Below are positions 18,041 to 26,099 of a stretch of DNA of 64,000 bases, in pieces (the stretch's first letter is position 1; each line of letters opens with the position of its first letter). The notes beneath the pieces were generated by a model. The model was not told where the DNA came from and searched no databases. It saw nothing but the letters and a program-made list of their open reading frames with translations. Source of the stretch: JAOZPE01 sp964601275 (lineage in GTDB: Bacteria > Krumholzibacteriota > Krumholzibacteriia > JAJRXK01); the NCBI GenBank assembly GCA_964601275.1, contig CAZRMV010000002.1, forward strand, positions 62,001 through 126,000, in the 5' to 3' direction. The translations under genes and the position numbers were made by a program.

Positions 18041-18444
18041 TCGCCCAGAAGCCCCGTATCCTGCTCGTGGAAGACGAACGGGACATTGCCGAGGCCCTGG
18101 GATTCGCCCTGACCGTCCAGGGCTACGAAGTCCAGGTGGTCTACGATGGTGACGAAGGAATGCGGGCGGCCATGGATTCGCCGCCGGCCCTGATGGTGTT
18201 GGATGTGATGTTGCCCGGAAGCAATGGCTACGAGATCAGCCGGCAGTTGAAGGACTGGATGGACTCCTCTCCGGATGGATCCTGGTTTCCCATCCTCTTG
18301 ATCACCGCGCGCCGCGTCAACACCGAGCAGCGGGAGGAATTCCTCCAGGTCTGGTCCCGCTCGGACAATGTCTTGTACAAGCCCTTCGATCTCGCCGAGT
18401 TCTTCGAGCGGGTCGAGAGCCTCTTGTCCCTGGGAGTGGCCTGA
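18037..18444 (+). CDS. single-domain response regulator
   Basis: A 135-residue receiver domain with no output domain. The acidic pair is in LLVEDERD (E12, D13). The phosphoacceptor is D56 in LMVLDVMLPG, the switch threonine T90 is in LLITARR, and the conserved lysine K115 is in NVLYKPFD. The start overlaps the stop of the histidine kinase, so it is its likely phosphorylation partner. With no DNA-binding domain, it probably acts by protein contact or passes phosphate onward. The loop before T90 (DWMDSSPDGSWFP) is longer than in CheY-type receivers. Confidence 0.9.
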   Translation: MIAQKPRILLVEDERDIAEALGFALTVQGYEVQVVYDGDEGMRAAMDSPPALMVLDVMLPGSNGYEISRQLKDWMDSSPDGSWFPILLITARRVNTEQREEFLQVWSRSDNVLYKPFDLAEFFERVESLLSLGVA

Positions 18445-18545
18445 ACTTCCCCGCCGCGGCGAACGCGGCCAGCCCGCTTTGCGCGTCCGAAACCAGAGGG
18501 ACTTCCTCCAGAGAACCGAGTTGGACTTCCGTGGCCGGGGGCGAC

Positions 18546-18574
18546 TTGACAGCCTCGCGGCCCTGGGCGATATT
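18546..18574 (+). promoter_or_regulatory. sigma-70-type promoter for tRNA-Phe
   Basis: TTGACA (18546-18551), a 17-base spacer and GATATT (18569-18574). The -35 matches the consensus fully. The tRNA starts 66 bases after the -10 box, leaving a short leader. It sits in the 195-base gap between the response regulator and the tRNA. Confidence 0.75.
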
Positions 18575-18639
18575 CTCGGTCCGCCCGAACGGGCGGTCCC
18601 GCACTTTCACCGGGCGGTCGTCCGGCAGAAGTGATCGGT

Positions 18640-18715
18640 GGGAAGGTAGCTCAGTTGGTAGAGCAACGGATTGAAAATCCGTGTGTCGGCGGTTCAACTC
18701 CGTCCCTTCCCACCA
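18640..18715 (+). tRNA. tRNA-Phe (GAA)
   Basis: A 76-base cloverleaf. The acceptor stem is GGGAAGG/CCTTCCC, the D arm is AGCTCAGTTGGTAGAGC, the anticodon loop has GAA flanked by TT and AA, and the T loop is GGTTCAACTCC. Discriminator A is followed by an encoded CCA. The polysaccharide deacetylase gene begins 22 bases downstream, so the two may share a transcript. Confidence 0.96.
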
Positions 18716-18736
18716 TCCAACCTGCAGCGGAGCAGC

Positions 18737-19744
18737 ATGGTCTTCCGCAAGCTCATTCTCAAGGCCATGGGGCAAAGCGGGCTCTACGCCTTATTCCGCG
18801 CCCATCGCAAGGGAGCACTCGCCATCGCCTATCACGGGGTGGAGCGGGAGATCCTCGACCGCCGGATCCAGACCGTCCATATCTCCCTGGCTCGCTTCGA
18901 GCGGCAGGTGAGGTACATGGAGAGCCACTTCGAGCTCATCTCGCTCGACGATCTGAACGAGCGGTTGAAGGACGCGAAGGGTCTCGATGGGCGCCAGGTG
19001 CTGCTCACCTTCGATGACGGATACCGGAACAACCTCGATGTGGTGGCGCCGTTCCTGGAATCCCGGAACATTCCCTTCACCGTCTTCATCTGCACCGAGC
19101 ACACCCGGACCGGGCGGAGAATGCCGACCTACCGCCTTCGCGCCGGGATCTATCTCACCGAACACCGGAGCTGCCGGGTCCGCGGTTTCCCCGGGGAGTT
19201 CGACCTCGGCTCTCCCCGCGCGCGGGACCGGGCCCTGGCCACGATCGCGACGCGTTACAAGACCGCGCCCCAAGAGGAGGCGGATGCCATCCTCGAGGAT
19301 GTCGTGTCGCTGGTTTCGGAGGAACGCTGGACCGAGATCGACGGCCGTTTCACGTCGGACGCACCGATGAGCTGGGACGAGGTGCAGACGCTGCATCAAG
19401 GGGGGGTCCTGATCGGTTCCCACGCCCGAGGCCACGTCATCCTGCATCCTGGACAGGATGCCGAGAGGATCCACCAGGAGGTCGTCCAGAGCCGGCGCGA
19501 TGTGGAGGAACACCTGGGGAGCTGCCGTTATTTCGCCTATCCCAATGGAACCTCCCAGGACATCGCCATGGCCGCGGTGGAAGCCGTCGGTTCCAGTGGA
19601 TTCGAACTCGCCTTCACCGCCGAATTCGGCGAAATCCGCCGGGAGACGGACCGCCGCCTCCTGCCTCGCATCGACGGGGACGATGGATTCGAATACTTGA
19701 AGTTCTACCTGAACACCGCCTATCGTCCGGGTCACCGTTCCTAG
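18737..19744 (+). CDS. polysaccharide deacetylase family protein (NodB domain)
   Basis: The 335-residue protein has the carbohydrate esterase 4 fold. ALAIAYHGV opens the domain. LLTFDDGYRNN (D93, D94) is motif 1 with the catalytic aspartate. IGSHARGHVIL supplies the metal-binding histidines of motif 2, and YFAYPNG matches motif 3. No signal peptide or membrane anchor is obvious, so it may act in the cytoplasm on an activated sugar or precursor. Start ATG 18737 has GGAG just upstream. Pairing with the following ATP-grasp gene suggests a glycan-modification job. The substrate is unknown. Confidence 0.85.
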   Translation: MVFRKLILKAMGQSGLYALFRAHRKGALAIAYHGVEREILDRRIQTVHISLARFERQVRYMESHFELISLDDLNERLKDAKGLDGRQVLLTFDDGYRNNLDVVAPFLESRNIPFTVFICTEHTRTGRRMPTYRLRAGIYLTEHRSCRVRGFPGEFDLGSPRARDRALATIATRYKTAPQEEADAILEDVVSLVSEERWTEIDGRFTSDAPMSWDEVQTLHQGGVLIGSHARGHVILHPGQDAERIHQEVVQSRRDVEEHLGSCRYFAYPNGTSQDIAMAAVEAVGSSGFELAFTAEFGEIRRETDRRLLPRIDGDDGFEYLKFYLNTAYRPGHRS

Positions 19745-19810
19745 GAAGCCGGCGGTTGCGTCCCGGCCGTGTTCGGCCCGGCCTCCGGTGTCGCGGCGAA
19801 ACGAGAGACC

Positions 19811-21037
19811 ATGGGTTTGCAGGAGAACACCGGCGGGCCGATCCCGGTGATCGTCCTGGGCGGTTACGTCACCGTGCTGGGAACGATCCGGTGCCTGGGA
19901 TGGCGGGGAATCCGTTCGTTCTGCGTCGGGCCGGTCGATCGTTACATCACCTGTTCCCGGTTCCATCATCGGCCGCCCGCGGAGGGCCTGCCGGCTCCCA
20001 CCCCGGAGGACCTGGCCGCGTACCTGGAACATCTTCCTCTCGAATCGGCGGTGCTGATGCCCTGCGCGGACGACTGGGTCCTGGCGGTGGCCCAACTTCC
20101 CGAGGAACTCCGCCGGCGCTTTCCCTCCAGCCAGTCTTCGCGCGAGGTGCTCGCCACCCTCTTGGACAAGGAGGGATTGAGGAGAGTCCTGGAACGCTTC
20201 GACATTCCCCGGCCTCGAACCCTTCCCGTCGATTCAGGGGAGGACCTTCGGGCGGTGGACTGGAAGGGAGGGGAAAGCTGGTTCCTCAAGCCTACCGATT
20301 CGGCGGCCTTCCGCCGGCGCTTCGGAGTGAAGGCCTTCCGGGTCGGCGGATCGAGCGAGGCGCAGCGCCTGTTTGAGACCATCCGCTCCGCGGGACTCGA
20401 TTGCGTTCTCCAGGAATACATTCCCGGAGGGGCCGACCAGCACTGGTTCGTCGATGGGTTCATCGACCGGAAGGGCCGCTGGAAGGGGCTCTTCGCCCGC
20501 CGGCGCCTGAGGATCCATCCCCCGGACTTCGGCGACAGCTCCTGCATGGTCAGTGTCCCCGTGGAGGAGGTGCAGGAGGCGGTGGAGTCCTGCCGGCGCC
20601 TGCTGGAGGGCATGGGGTACCGGGGCATCTTCTCCGCCGAGTTCAAGCGCGACCCTCGGGATGGGAGCCTGAAGCTCATCGAGGTGAACGCGCGGCCCTG
20701 GGCCTACGTCCAGTTCGCCGGCGCGTGCGGGATCAACGCGCCGTGGATGGCCTACCTGGACGCCCTGGGACGCGAGGTTCCCGCTCCTGCAGGCTACCCG
20801 GTGGGACGCCGCTTCCTCTTCTGGCCCGCCGATCTCTTCGCGGCCTGGGAGCAATGGAAGAAGGGCGAGCTGTCGCTCGGGCGGTGGATGGGGTCGTGGT
20901 GGGGAGCCCAACAGGCGGTCTTCCGCTGGGACGATCCCGGACCCGCGGTGGTCCAGAACCTCCAGTTGACGCGCGCGGCCCTGGGCCGCCTGGGATCATC
21001 CGGGGGACGGGCCGTCTCCGACGGCCGCTCAAGCTAG
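19811..21037 (+). CDS. ATP-grasp family ligase-like protein
   Basis: A 408-residue protein resembling the predicted carboligases often found in polysaccharide loci. The N-terminal Rossmann-like part reads VIVLGGYVTVLGTIRCLGW. The central ATP-grasp region has SWFLKPTDSAAF (lysine for ATP) and VLQEYIPGG. The C-terminal metal-binding strand is FSAEFKRDPRDGSLKLIEVNAR, with the expected Glu and Asn ligands. Start ATG 19811 follows GAGAG; an upstream in-frame GTG (19769) also exists. It follows the deacetylase by 66 bases on the same strand, so they are likely co-transcribed. The molecules it joins cannot be inferred. Confidence 0.8.
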   Translation: MGLQENTGGPIPVIVLGGYVTVLGTIRCLGWRGIRSFCVGPVDRYITCSRFHHRPPAEGLPAPTPEDLAAYLEHLPLESAVLMPCADDWVLAVAQLPEELRRRFPSSQSSREVLATLLDKEGLRRVLERFDIPRPRTLPVDSGEDLRAVDWKGGESWFLKPTDSAAFRRRFGVKAFRVGGSSEAQRLFETIRSAGLDCVLQEYIPGGADQHWFVDGFIDRKGRWKGLFARRRLRIHPPDFGDSSCMVSVPVEEVQEAVESCRRLLEGMGYRGIFSAEFKRDPRDGSLKLIEVNARPWAYVQFAGACGINAPWMAYLDALGREVPAPAGYPVGRRFLFWPADLFAAWEQWKKGELSLGRWMGSWWGAQQAVFRWDDPGPAVVQNLQLTRAALGRLGSSGGRAVSDGRSS

Positions 21038-21042
21038 ACCGC

Positions 21043-21225
21043 TCACCCACCCCCGCTGCTCGAACAGCGGGACGGGGTCACGGAACGCGCGGTGAAGAAC
21101 CCCGAGAGCACCTTCTTCGCGGTCGCGCCGCACTTGGGGCAGGGAGCGGTCGCGCGCTCCTTCAGCGAGCGGGTTTCCTCGAACCTCTCTCCACACCGGG
21201 GACATTCGTAGTCATAGAGGGGCAT
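21043..21225 (-). CDS. FmdB-type zinc ribbon protein
   Basis: A 60-residue protein beginning MPLYDYECPRCGERFEE, the hallmark of the FmdB family (putative regulatory zinc ribbons). Two CXXC pairs (CPRC and CPKC) make one zinc ribbon. The tail is rich in serine, ending SRCSSSGGG. AAGGAGA lies nine bases upstream of ATG 21225. The molecular role of this family is not established. A MarR-operator-like site lies about 215 bases upstream, hinting that the MarR gene next door controls it. Confidence 0.88.
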   Translation of the reverse strand: MPLYDYECPRCGERFEETRSLKERATAPCPKCGATAKKVLSGFFTARSVTPSRCSSSGGG

Positions 21226-21440
21226 GGCAGGCTTCTCCTTCACGGCTTGTCCGGGCGGCAGCCAATCTAGGCATTCCGAGGCTCGCGGCAAGGATCCCGG
21301 TCCCGGAAGACGCTCGGCCCTCTCTTGGACCCCCTCGCGGCGCCCGGCCCCGGTCCCGGGAGGACTCCCGCGGTCGGAGGATGCGCGGACGCGGGCCCCG
21401 GGATTTCGGAGCCCCGCTGCCGCCCAATACTTCGTATCAA

Positions 21441-21452
21441 CAAATATTGCAG
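21441..21452. promoter_or_regulatory. candidate second MarR operator half-site
   Basis: CAAATATTGCAG matches CAACTATTGTAG in the palindrome that covers the marR promoter at 10 of 12 positions. It lies in an AT-rich island (about 21427-21452) inside the otherwise GC-rich 262-base gap between the MarR gene and the zinc ribbon gene. No convincing second promoter is visible beside it. The assignment rests on sequence similarity only. Confidence 0.4.
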
Positions 21453-21487
21453 GCGGGAAGGAGATCCGCCAGCCGCGTTCCCGGGCC

Positions 21488-21976
21488 TCATGCGTCATCG
21501 GCGGGAGGAAACAAGGGCCCCGCAGGGCGTTGTCGGTCCACCCACCGGCGGGTCGCGCGACCCAGGGCCTGGGCCATCGCACAGGCCACCGGGTGCTGGT
21601 CTGCGGGGAGGGATCGGAGGATCTCCCGGCAGGCCGCCTCCAACCGGTCGCGGACCTGGAGGTAGAGCTCCTCGCCGCGGGGCGTGAGGGTGGCTTCGAC
21701 CCGCCGCCGATCGTCCCGGGAGGGGCGCCGGCGCGCCAAGTCCTTTTTTTCCAACAGATCGACGATCCGGGTCAGGGTGCTCTGGGAGAGGCGCAGTTCG
21801 TCGGCGAGTTCATTCATGCCGGCCTCCCCCCGCTGCCAGAGCAGCTCCAGGGTCTCCCATTGGGTGGGGGTGAGGTCCATCGGGGCGCAGAGGAGGCGGT
21901 CTCGGGCCAGGCTCTCCCGGACCAGGCGACGGAGGCCCTCGTGGAGTTCGGCGAGAAGACGGTGGGTCGGGCTCAT
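21488..21976 (-). CDS. MarR family transcriptional regulator
   Basis: The 162-residue protein has a winged helix-turn-helix core. LTPTQWETLELLWQRGEAGM begins the DNA-binding domain, ELADELRLSQSTLTRIVDLL is the recognition helix region and RRPSRDDRRRVEATLTPRGE is the conserved wing of MarR proteins. Flanking helices form the dimer interface. Start ATG 21976 follows AAGGAG. A palindrome on its own -10 box indicates autoregulation. It contains one cysteine in the first helix region (LLCAPMD) and one near the C-terminus (ACAMAQ). The ligand is unknown; a phenolic compound or oxidant is typical. Confidence 0.92.
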   Translation of the reverse strand: MSPTHRLLAELHEGLRRLVRESLARDRLLCAPMDLTPTQWETLELLWQRGEAGMNELADELRLSQSTLTRIVDLLEKKDLARRRPSRDDRRRVEATLTPRGEELYLQVRDRLEAACREILRSLPADQHPVACAMAQALGRATRRWVDRQRPAGPLFPPADDA

Positions 21977-21997
21977 GGCAACAACTCCTTGTTGATA

Positions 21998-22014
21998 GCA
22001 ACTATTGTAGTTGC
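21998..22014. promoter_or_regulatory. MarR operator (inverted repeat)
   Basis: GCAACTA-TTG-TAGTTGC is a perfect 7-bp inverted repeat with a 3-base centre, in a locally AT-rich patch 22 bases upstream of the marR start. It covers the -10 box of the divergent minus-strand promoter, so protein bound here would block polymerase. A second imperfect repeat (CAACA...TGTTG) lies just downstream over the leader. Confidence 0.7.
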
Positions 22015-22031
22015 GCAGGAGTCGATGTCCA
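22004..22031 (-). promoter_or_regulatory. promoter of the marR gene
   Basis: Read on the minus strand, TGGACA (22026-22031, one mismatch to consensus), a 16-base spacer and TACAAT (22004-22009). Transcription would start near 21997, about 20 bases before the marR ATG. The operator palindrome overlaps the -10 element. Confidence 0.65.
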
Positions 22032-22072
22032 CCAAAATCCGGGGTCGGATCCGCTTTCTCCGGCCTGATCTC

Positions 22073-22100
22073 TTGACACCGGCGATCGAAGGGGTAGACT
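22073..22100 (+). promoter_or_regulatory. sigma-70-type promoter for tRNA-Thr
   Basis: TTGACA (22073-22078), a 16-base spacer and TAGACT (22095-22100). The tRNA starts 60 bases later. Confidence 0.7.
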
Positions 22101-22159
22101 GGGATCCGGCGACACCTCGATGCTTCGGGCATCGGCTTCCGTCTTCCATGTCGCATCGG

Positions 22160-22235
22160 GCTGGTGTAGCTCAGCTGGTAGAGCAGCTCACTCGTAATGA
22201 GCAGGTCTGCGGTTCGATTCCGCACACCAGCTCCA
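22160..22235 (+). tRNA. tRNA-Thr (CGT)
   Basis: A 76-base tRNA. The acceptor stem is GCTGGTG/CACCAGC, the anticodon stem is GCTCA/TGAGC with loop CTCGTAA (anticodon CGT), and the T loop is GGTTCGATTCC. Discriminator T is followed by an encoded CCA. It is followed by an intrinsic-type terminator. Confidence 0.96.
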
Positions 22236-22299
22236 CCTGGTCTTCACCGGGTCTCCCTGCATGCCTCGCAGGGAGAGTGCGGACGCGGAACGTCGTCAG

Positions 22300-22333
22300 A
22301 AGGGGCCCTGCAGCCTGGGCCCCTTCTTTCGTT
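22300..22333 (+). terminator. intrinsic-type terminator after tRNA-Thr
   Basis: AAGGGGCCC and GGGCCCCTT form a perfect 9-bp stem around an 8-base loop (22309-22316). The downstream strand is followed by CTTTCGTTT. It ends 19 bases before the phosphoglucosamine mutase start. Confidence 0.65.
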
Positions 22334-22351
22334 TGCTGGGGAGAAGGCGCC

Positions 22352-23695
22352 ATGGATCTGAAGATCAGCATCTCGGGAATCCGGGGAGTGGTGGGCGACG
22401 GCCTTGACGCCGAAACGGTGAGCCGCTATTGCTCCGCCCTCGGGAATCTCCTTCCTCCGGGGCCGGTGGTGGTCTCGCGAGACAGCCGACCCTCGGGTGC
22501 GGCCTTGCATCGGGCCGCGACGGCCGCGCTGATGTCCACCGGACATGACGTGATCGACGCGGGGATCCTGAGCACACCGGGTACCGAATGGATGGTGCAG
22601 GAAAGCGACGCGGTGGGAGGAGTGATCCTCACCGCCAGCCACAATCCGGTCGAGTGGAACGCGTTGAAACTCCTGCGCGCCGACGGGCTCTTCTTCGACG
22701 CCGAGCAGATCGACGAGCTGGTGCGACGCAGCGAAGGCATACGCCATCACGTCTCCGCTCTCCACCACGGTCGCTTGCGGGTCGACCACCGGGGAGACCA
22801 GCGGCATATCGACGCCATCCTGGCCCTCGACCTCGTTTCCAGCGAAGAGATCTCCCGCGCCCGGCTCAAGGTGGTGGTCGATTGCACCGAGGGAGCGGGG
22901 GGACGCGTGCTTCCCGAACTCTTGCGGAGGCTGGGAGTCGAGGTGATCGAGCTGTACTGCTCGATGAGCGGGCGGTTTCCCCACGATCCCGAACCGCGCC
23001 CTGAACATCTCACCGAACTCCTCCGGAAGGTCGAGGAAAGCGGGGCCGATCTCGGCCTGGCGGTTGATCCCGACGTGGACCGCCTGGCCCTGGTCGACGC
23101 CGGCGGAGTCCCGGTCAGCGAGGAGTCGACCCTGGTGGTGGCCGCCGACCATGTCCTCTCCCGGCGGAAGGGACCCCTGGTGGCGAATCTGAGCTCCACC
23201 CTCCGGCTGGACGCGGTGGCCCGCCGGTGGGAGGTGCCGATCCACCGGACCGCGGTGGGAGAGGCCAACGTGGTCCGAACCATGCTTGAGACCGGGGCGG
23301 TGATCGGGGGCGAAGGAAACGGCGGCGTCATCCTTCCCGCCCTGCATCCGGGACGGGATGCCCCCCTGGGCGCGGCCCTGGTGTTGTCGGCGGTCGCGGA
23401 AGCGGGATCCTTGAGCGAGCTTCTGCAGCGGTATCCGCCGACCTCCATGGTCAAGGAGAAGCTGTCGCTGCAGCCCCGGCTCGACGACCCGGCCCTCTGG
23501 AAGCAGGCGCTTCTGGAAGTGGGTAAGGGCGGACGGATGGACGACACCGACGGTCTCAAGTACGATCTCGGGGACCGGTGGGTGCATCTGCGGCGTTCGA
23601 ATACCGAGAACGCCCTGCGGATCATCGCGGAAGCTCCCGATGAGAACGAGGCCCGGTCCCTGGTCGAAACGGTGCGTGGTTTCCTCGGGAACTGA
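22352..23695 (+). CDS. glmM: phosphoglucosamine mutase (archaeal-type)
   Basis: The 447-residue alpha-D-phosphohexomutase most likely interconverts glucosamine-6-phosphate and glucosamine-1-phosphate, since it lies 38 bases upstream of glmS. ISGIRGVVGDGLDAE opens the protein and TASHNPVEWNALK contains the phosphoserine. DPDVDRLALVD is the magnesium loop, GEGNGGVILP the sugar-binding loop and RRSNTENALRIIAEA the phosphate-binding loop. The GEGNGG and SNTE versions of these loops are those of archaeal-type enzymes rather than of the usual bacterial GlmM (GEQSGH, SGTE). Phosphomannomutase activity cannot be excluded. GGGAGAAGG precedes ATG 22352. Confidence 0.85.
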   Translation: MDLKISISGIRGVVGDGLDAETVSRYCSALGNLLPPGPVVVSRDSRPSGAALHRAATAALMSTGHDVIDAGILSTPGTEWMVQESDAVGGVILTASHNPVEWNALKLLRADGLFFDAEQIDELVRRSEGIRHHVSALHHGRLRVDHRGDQRHIDAILALDLVSSEEISRARLKVVVDCTEGAGGRVLPELLRRLGVEVIELYCSMSGRFPHDPEPRPEHLTELLRKVEESGADLGLAVDPDVDRLALVDAGGVPVSEESTLVVAADHVLSRRKGPLVANLSSTLRLDAVARRWEVPIHRTAVGEANVVRTMLETGAVIGGEGNGGVILPALHPGRDAPLGAALVLSAVAEAGSLSELLQRYPPTSMVKEKLSLQPRLDDPALWKQALLEVGKGGRMDDTDGLKYDLGDRWVHLRRSNTENALRIIAEAPDENEARSLVETVRGFLGN

Positions 23696-23733
23696 ATCGG
23701 CGGGAACCTGGGCCCAGGAAGGCGGCGGCAGAC

Positions 23734-25560
23734 ATGTGCGGCATCATCGCCATGGTGGGGCGCAAACCCACCGCGAAGATCCTGGTGGAGGGGCTCAAGC
23801 GCCTGGAGTACCGGGGGTACGACAGCGCGGGGATCGCGATCCGCAACGGCGGTGGCCTTTCGGTGCGCAAGTGCGCCGGCAAGATCCGCGATCTCGAAGC
23901 ACTCCTCAGTGAAGATCCCATCGATGGTGAGACGGGAATCGCCCACACCCGATGGGCCACGCACGGCGCGCCCAACTCGACGAACGCCCATCCCCACTAC
24001 AGCTGCGACCACAAGGTCGTGCTGGTGCACAACGGCATCATCGAGAACCACCAGTCCCTGAAGTCCATGCTCCTGGATGTGGGGCACCACTTCGAGACGG
24101 AGACGGACACCGAGGTTCTCGCCCATCTGGTCGAATACTACTACAAGGGCAACCTCGAGGAGGCGGTCCAGGAGGCCTTGAAGATCGTCAAGGGGACCTA
24201 CGGGATCGCCGCGATGCACGAAGACGAACCGGGGAAGATCGTGGGCGCGCGCAACGGGAGTCCCCTGGTGGTGGGCCTGGGCAATGACGAGTTCTTCATC
24301 GCCAGCGACGTGGCGGCGATCCTCTCCCGGACCCGCCAGGTCATCTATCTCGACGACGGCGAGATGGTGGTCATCGACGCCGAAGGCTACCGCACCCTGG
24401 ACATCCAGAACCAGTCGGTGGACAAGAGCATCCACGAGATCACCTGGAATCTCGATCAGATCGAGAAGGGCGGGTATCCGCACTTCATGCTGAAGGAGAT
24501 CCACGAACAGTCCCAGACCATCGAAGACACCTACCGGGGGCGCCTGCTGCCCGAGACCGGGGAAGTGAAACTGGGCGGGCTGGCCGATTTCGAAGAGCCG
24601 CTGATGCGTTGCCGCCGCTTCATCATCCTCGGCTGCGGAACTTCCTGGCACGCCGGCCTGGTGGGCGAGTACATGATCGAGGAATACGCGCATATCCCCG
24701 TGGAGGTGGAGTACGCGAGCGAGTTCCGGTACCGCCAACCCCTCCTGGATGAGGACACCATCGTCCTGGCCATCTCCCAGTCGGGGGAGACCGTCGACAC
24801 CCTCCAGGCCATGCGCGAAGCCAAGAAGCGGGGGGCCCTGGTCCTGGGCATCACCAACGTCGTGGGTTCGACCATCGCCCGCGAGAGCGACGGCGGGGTC
24901 TACATCCACGCCGGCCCGGAGATCGGGGTCGCTTCGACCAAGGCCTTCACCAGCCAGGTCACCGCGATGCTCCTGCTCACCCTCTACCTGGGGCGCCGCC
25001 GGGACATCAGCACCGAGAGGGGAGTGCGGATCGTCCGCGAGCTGATGCGGGTTCCCTCGCTGGTGAAGCGCATCCTCGACCAGGAGGATCAGATCCGCGG
25101 ACTGGCCGAGGTCTACGCCAACGACTCCAATTTCCTCTATCTCGGACGGGGATACAATTTCCCCATCGCCCTGGAGGGAGCGCTCAAGCTCAAGGAGATC
25201 TCCTACGTCCACGCCGAGGGTTATCCGGCGGCCGAGATGAAGCATGGCCCCATCGCGCTGATCGACGAGAACATGCCCGTGGTGGTGTTGTGCACGCAGG
25301 ACGGAACCTACGAGAAGATCAAGGGGAACGTGCAGGAGGTGAAGGCGCGGCACGGCCGTGTCCTCGCCCTGGTGAGCGAAGACGACCAGGAGATCTGCGG
25401 GATGGTCGACCACTGCCTGCGGGTTCCGACCACCCTCGACCTGCTTTCGCCTCTGCTGAACGTGATTCCGCTGCAGTTGCTTGCCTACCACATCGCGGTG
25501 CTTCGTGGTTGCGATGTGGACCAACCCCGCAATCTCGCCAAGAGCGTGACGGTGGAGTGA
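23734..25560 (+). CDS. glmS: glutamine-fructose-6-phosphate transaminase (isomerising)
   Basis: GlmS, 608 residues, makes glucosamine-6-phosphate from fructose-6-phosphate and glutamine, the first step toward UDP-GlcNAc for peptidoglycan and LPS. It begins MCGIIAMVG, with Cys2 as the glutaminase nucleophile after methionine removal. RLEYRGYDSAGIAI and HTRWATHGAPN complete the glutaminase domain. Two SIS domains follow (ILGCGTSWHAGLVGEYMIEE with AISQSGETVDT, then YLGRGYNFPIALEGALKLKE). The protein ends LAKSVTVE, the canonical C-terminus. It is co-directional with glmM. No glmS ribozyme is seen in the 38-base gap. Confidence 0.97.
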   Translation: MCGIIAMVGRKPTAKILVEGLKRLEYRGYDSAGIAIRNGGGLSVRKCAGKIRDLEALLSEDPIDGETGIAHTRWATHGAPNSTNAHPHYSCDHKVVLVHNGIIENHQSLKSMLLDVGHHFETETDTEVLAHLVEYYYKGNLEEAVQEALKIVKGTYGIAAMHEDEPGKIVGARNGSPLVVGLGNDEFFIASDVAAILSRTRQVIYLDDGEMVVIDAEGYRTLDIQNQSVDKSIHEITWNLDQIEKGGYPHFMLKEIHEQSQTIEDTYRGRLLPETGEVKLGGLADFEEPLMRCRRFIILGCGTSWHAGLVGEYMIEEYAHIPVEVEYASEFRYRQPLLDEDTIVLAISQSGETVDTLQAMREAKKRGALVLGITNVVGSTIARESDGGVYIHAGPEIGVASTKAFTSQVTAMLLLTLYLGRRRDISTERGVRIVRELMRVPSLVKRILDQEDQIRGLAEVYANDSNFLYLGRGYNFPIALEGALKLKEISYVHAEGYPAAEMKHGPIALIDENMPVVVLCTQDGTYEKIKGNVQEVKARHGRVLALVSEDDQEICGMVDHCLRVPTTLDLLSPLLNVIPLQLLAYHIAVLRGCDVDQPRNLAKSVTVE

Positions 25561-25648
25561 CGGGGCAGCCGATCTCCACGATGACCAAAGGATGAGAGTT
25601 CGGCACCGGCGGAGAGCGTAAGGGTGGAATGTCCGAAGGGGGGACTCG

Positions 25649-26041
25649 ATGGAATCGCGGAGCCGAAGGATCATCCATACCGAGGGAGCGCCCCAGGCGG
25701 TCGGTCCCTACAGTCAGGCGGTGATCGCCGGAGGGTTCCTCTTCAGCGCGGGTCAGATCGGCCTGGAACCCGGCAGTGGCCGCTTGGTGGGCGAGGGCAT
25801 CGAGGAACAGACCCGGCAGGTGCTGTCGAATCTCCAGGCGGTCCTGCAGGCGGCGGGGCTCTCCTTCCGGAACGTGGTCAGGACCACCATCTTCCTGACC
25901 GATATGGAGGACTTCGCCACGGTCAACCGGATCTATGCGGAGTTCTTCGACCAGGAACCGCCGGCCCGCAGCACCGTCCAGGTCGCGGCCCTGCCCCTTC
26001 AGGCCCGGGTGGAGATGGACGTCATCGCCTCTTTGGGCTAA
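25649..26041 (+). CDS. ridA: RidA family enamine/imine deaminase
   Basis: The 130-residue protein belongs to the RidA (YjgF/YER057c/UK114) family, which hydrolyses reactive 2-aminoacrylate-type enamines from pyridoxal enzymes. APQAVGPYSQAV is the N-terminal signature, GGFLFSAGQIGLEP forms the active-site strand, and DMEDFATVNRIYAEFF and PPARSTVQVAALPLQARVEMD give the conserved arginine and glutamate. The length is typical of the trimeric enzyme. GGGGGGA lies just upstream of ATG 25649. It stands alone, 88 bases after glmS. Confidence 0.93.
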   Translation: MESRSRRIIHTEGAPQAVGPYSQAVIAGGFLFSAGQIGLEPGSGRLVGEGIEEQTRQVLSNLQAVLQAAGLSFRNVVRTTIFLTDMEDFATVNRIYAEFFDQEPPARSTVQVAALPLQARVEMDVIASLG

Positions 26042-26099
26042 GAACAGGATCGACGGGTCTCTCCGGCCGGTGGCCGCGGGGCCGGTCACCAGGATCTGC

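Noticed and set aside
23696..23733. A glmS ribozyme upstream of glmS
   Set aside because: Only 38 bases separate glmM and glmS, too few for the ribozyme.
22747..25674. Long minus-strand open frame antisense to glmM and glmS
   Set aside because: No family resemblance, and fully covered by two well-supported genes on the other strand.
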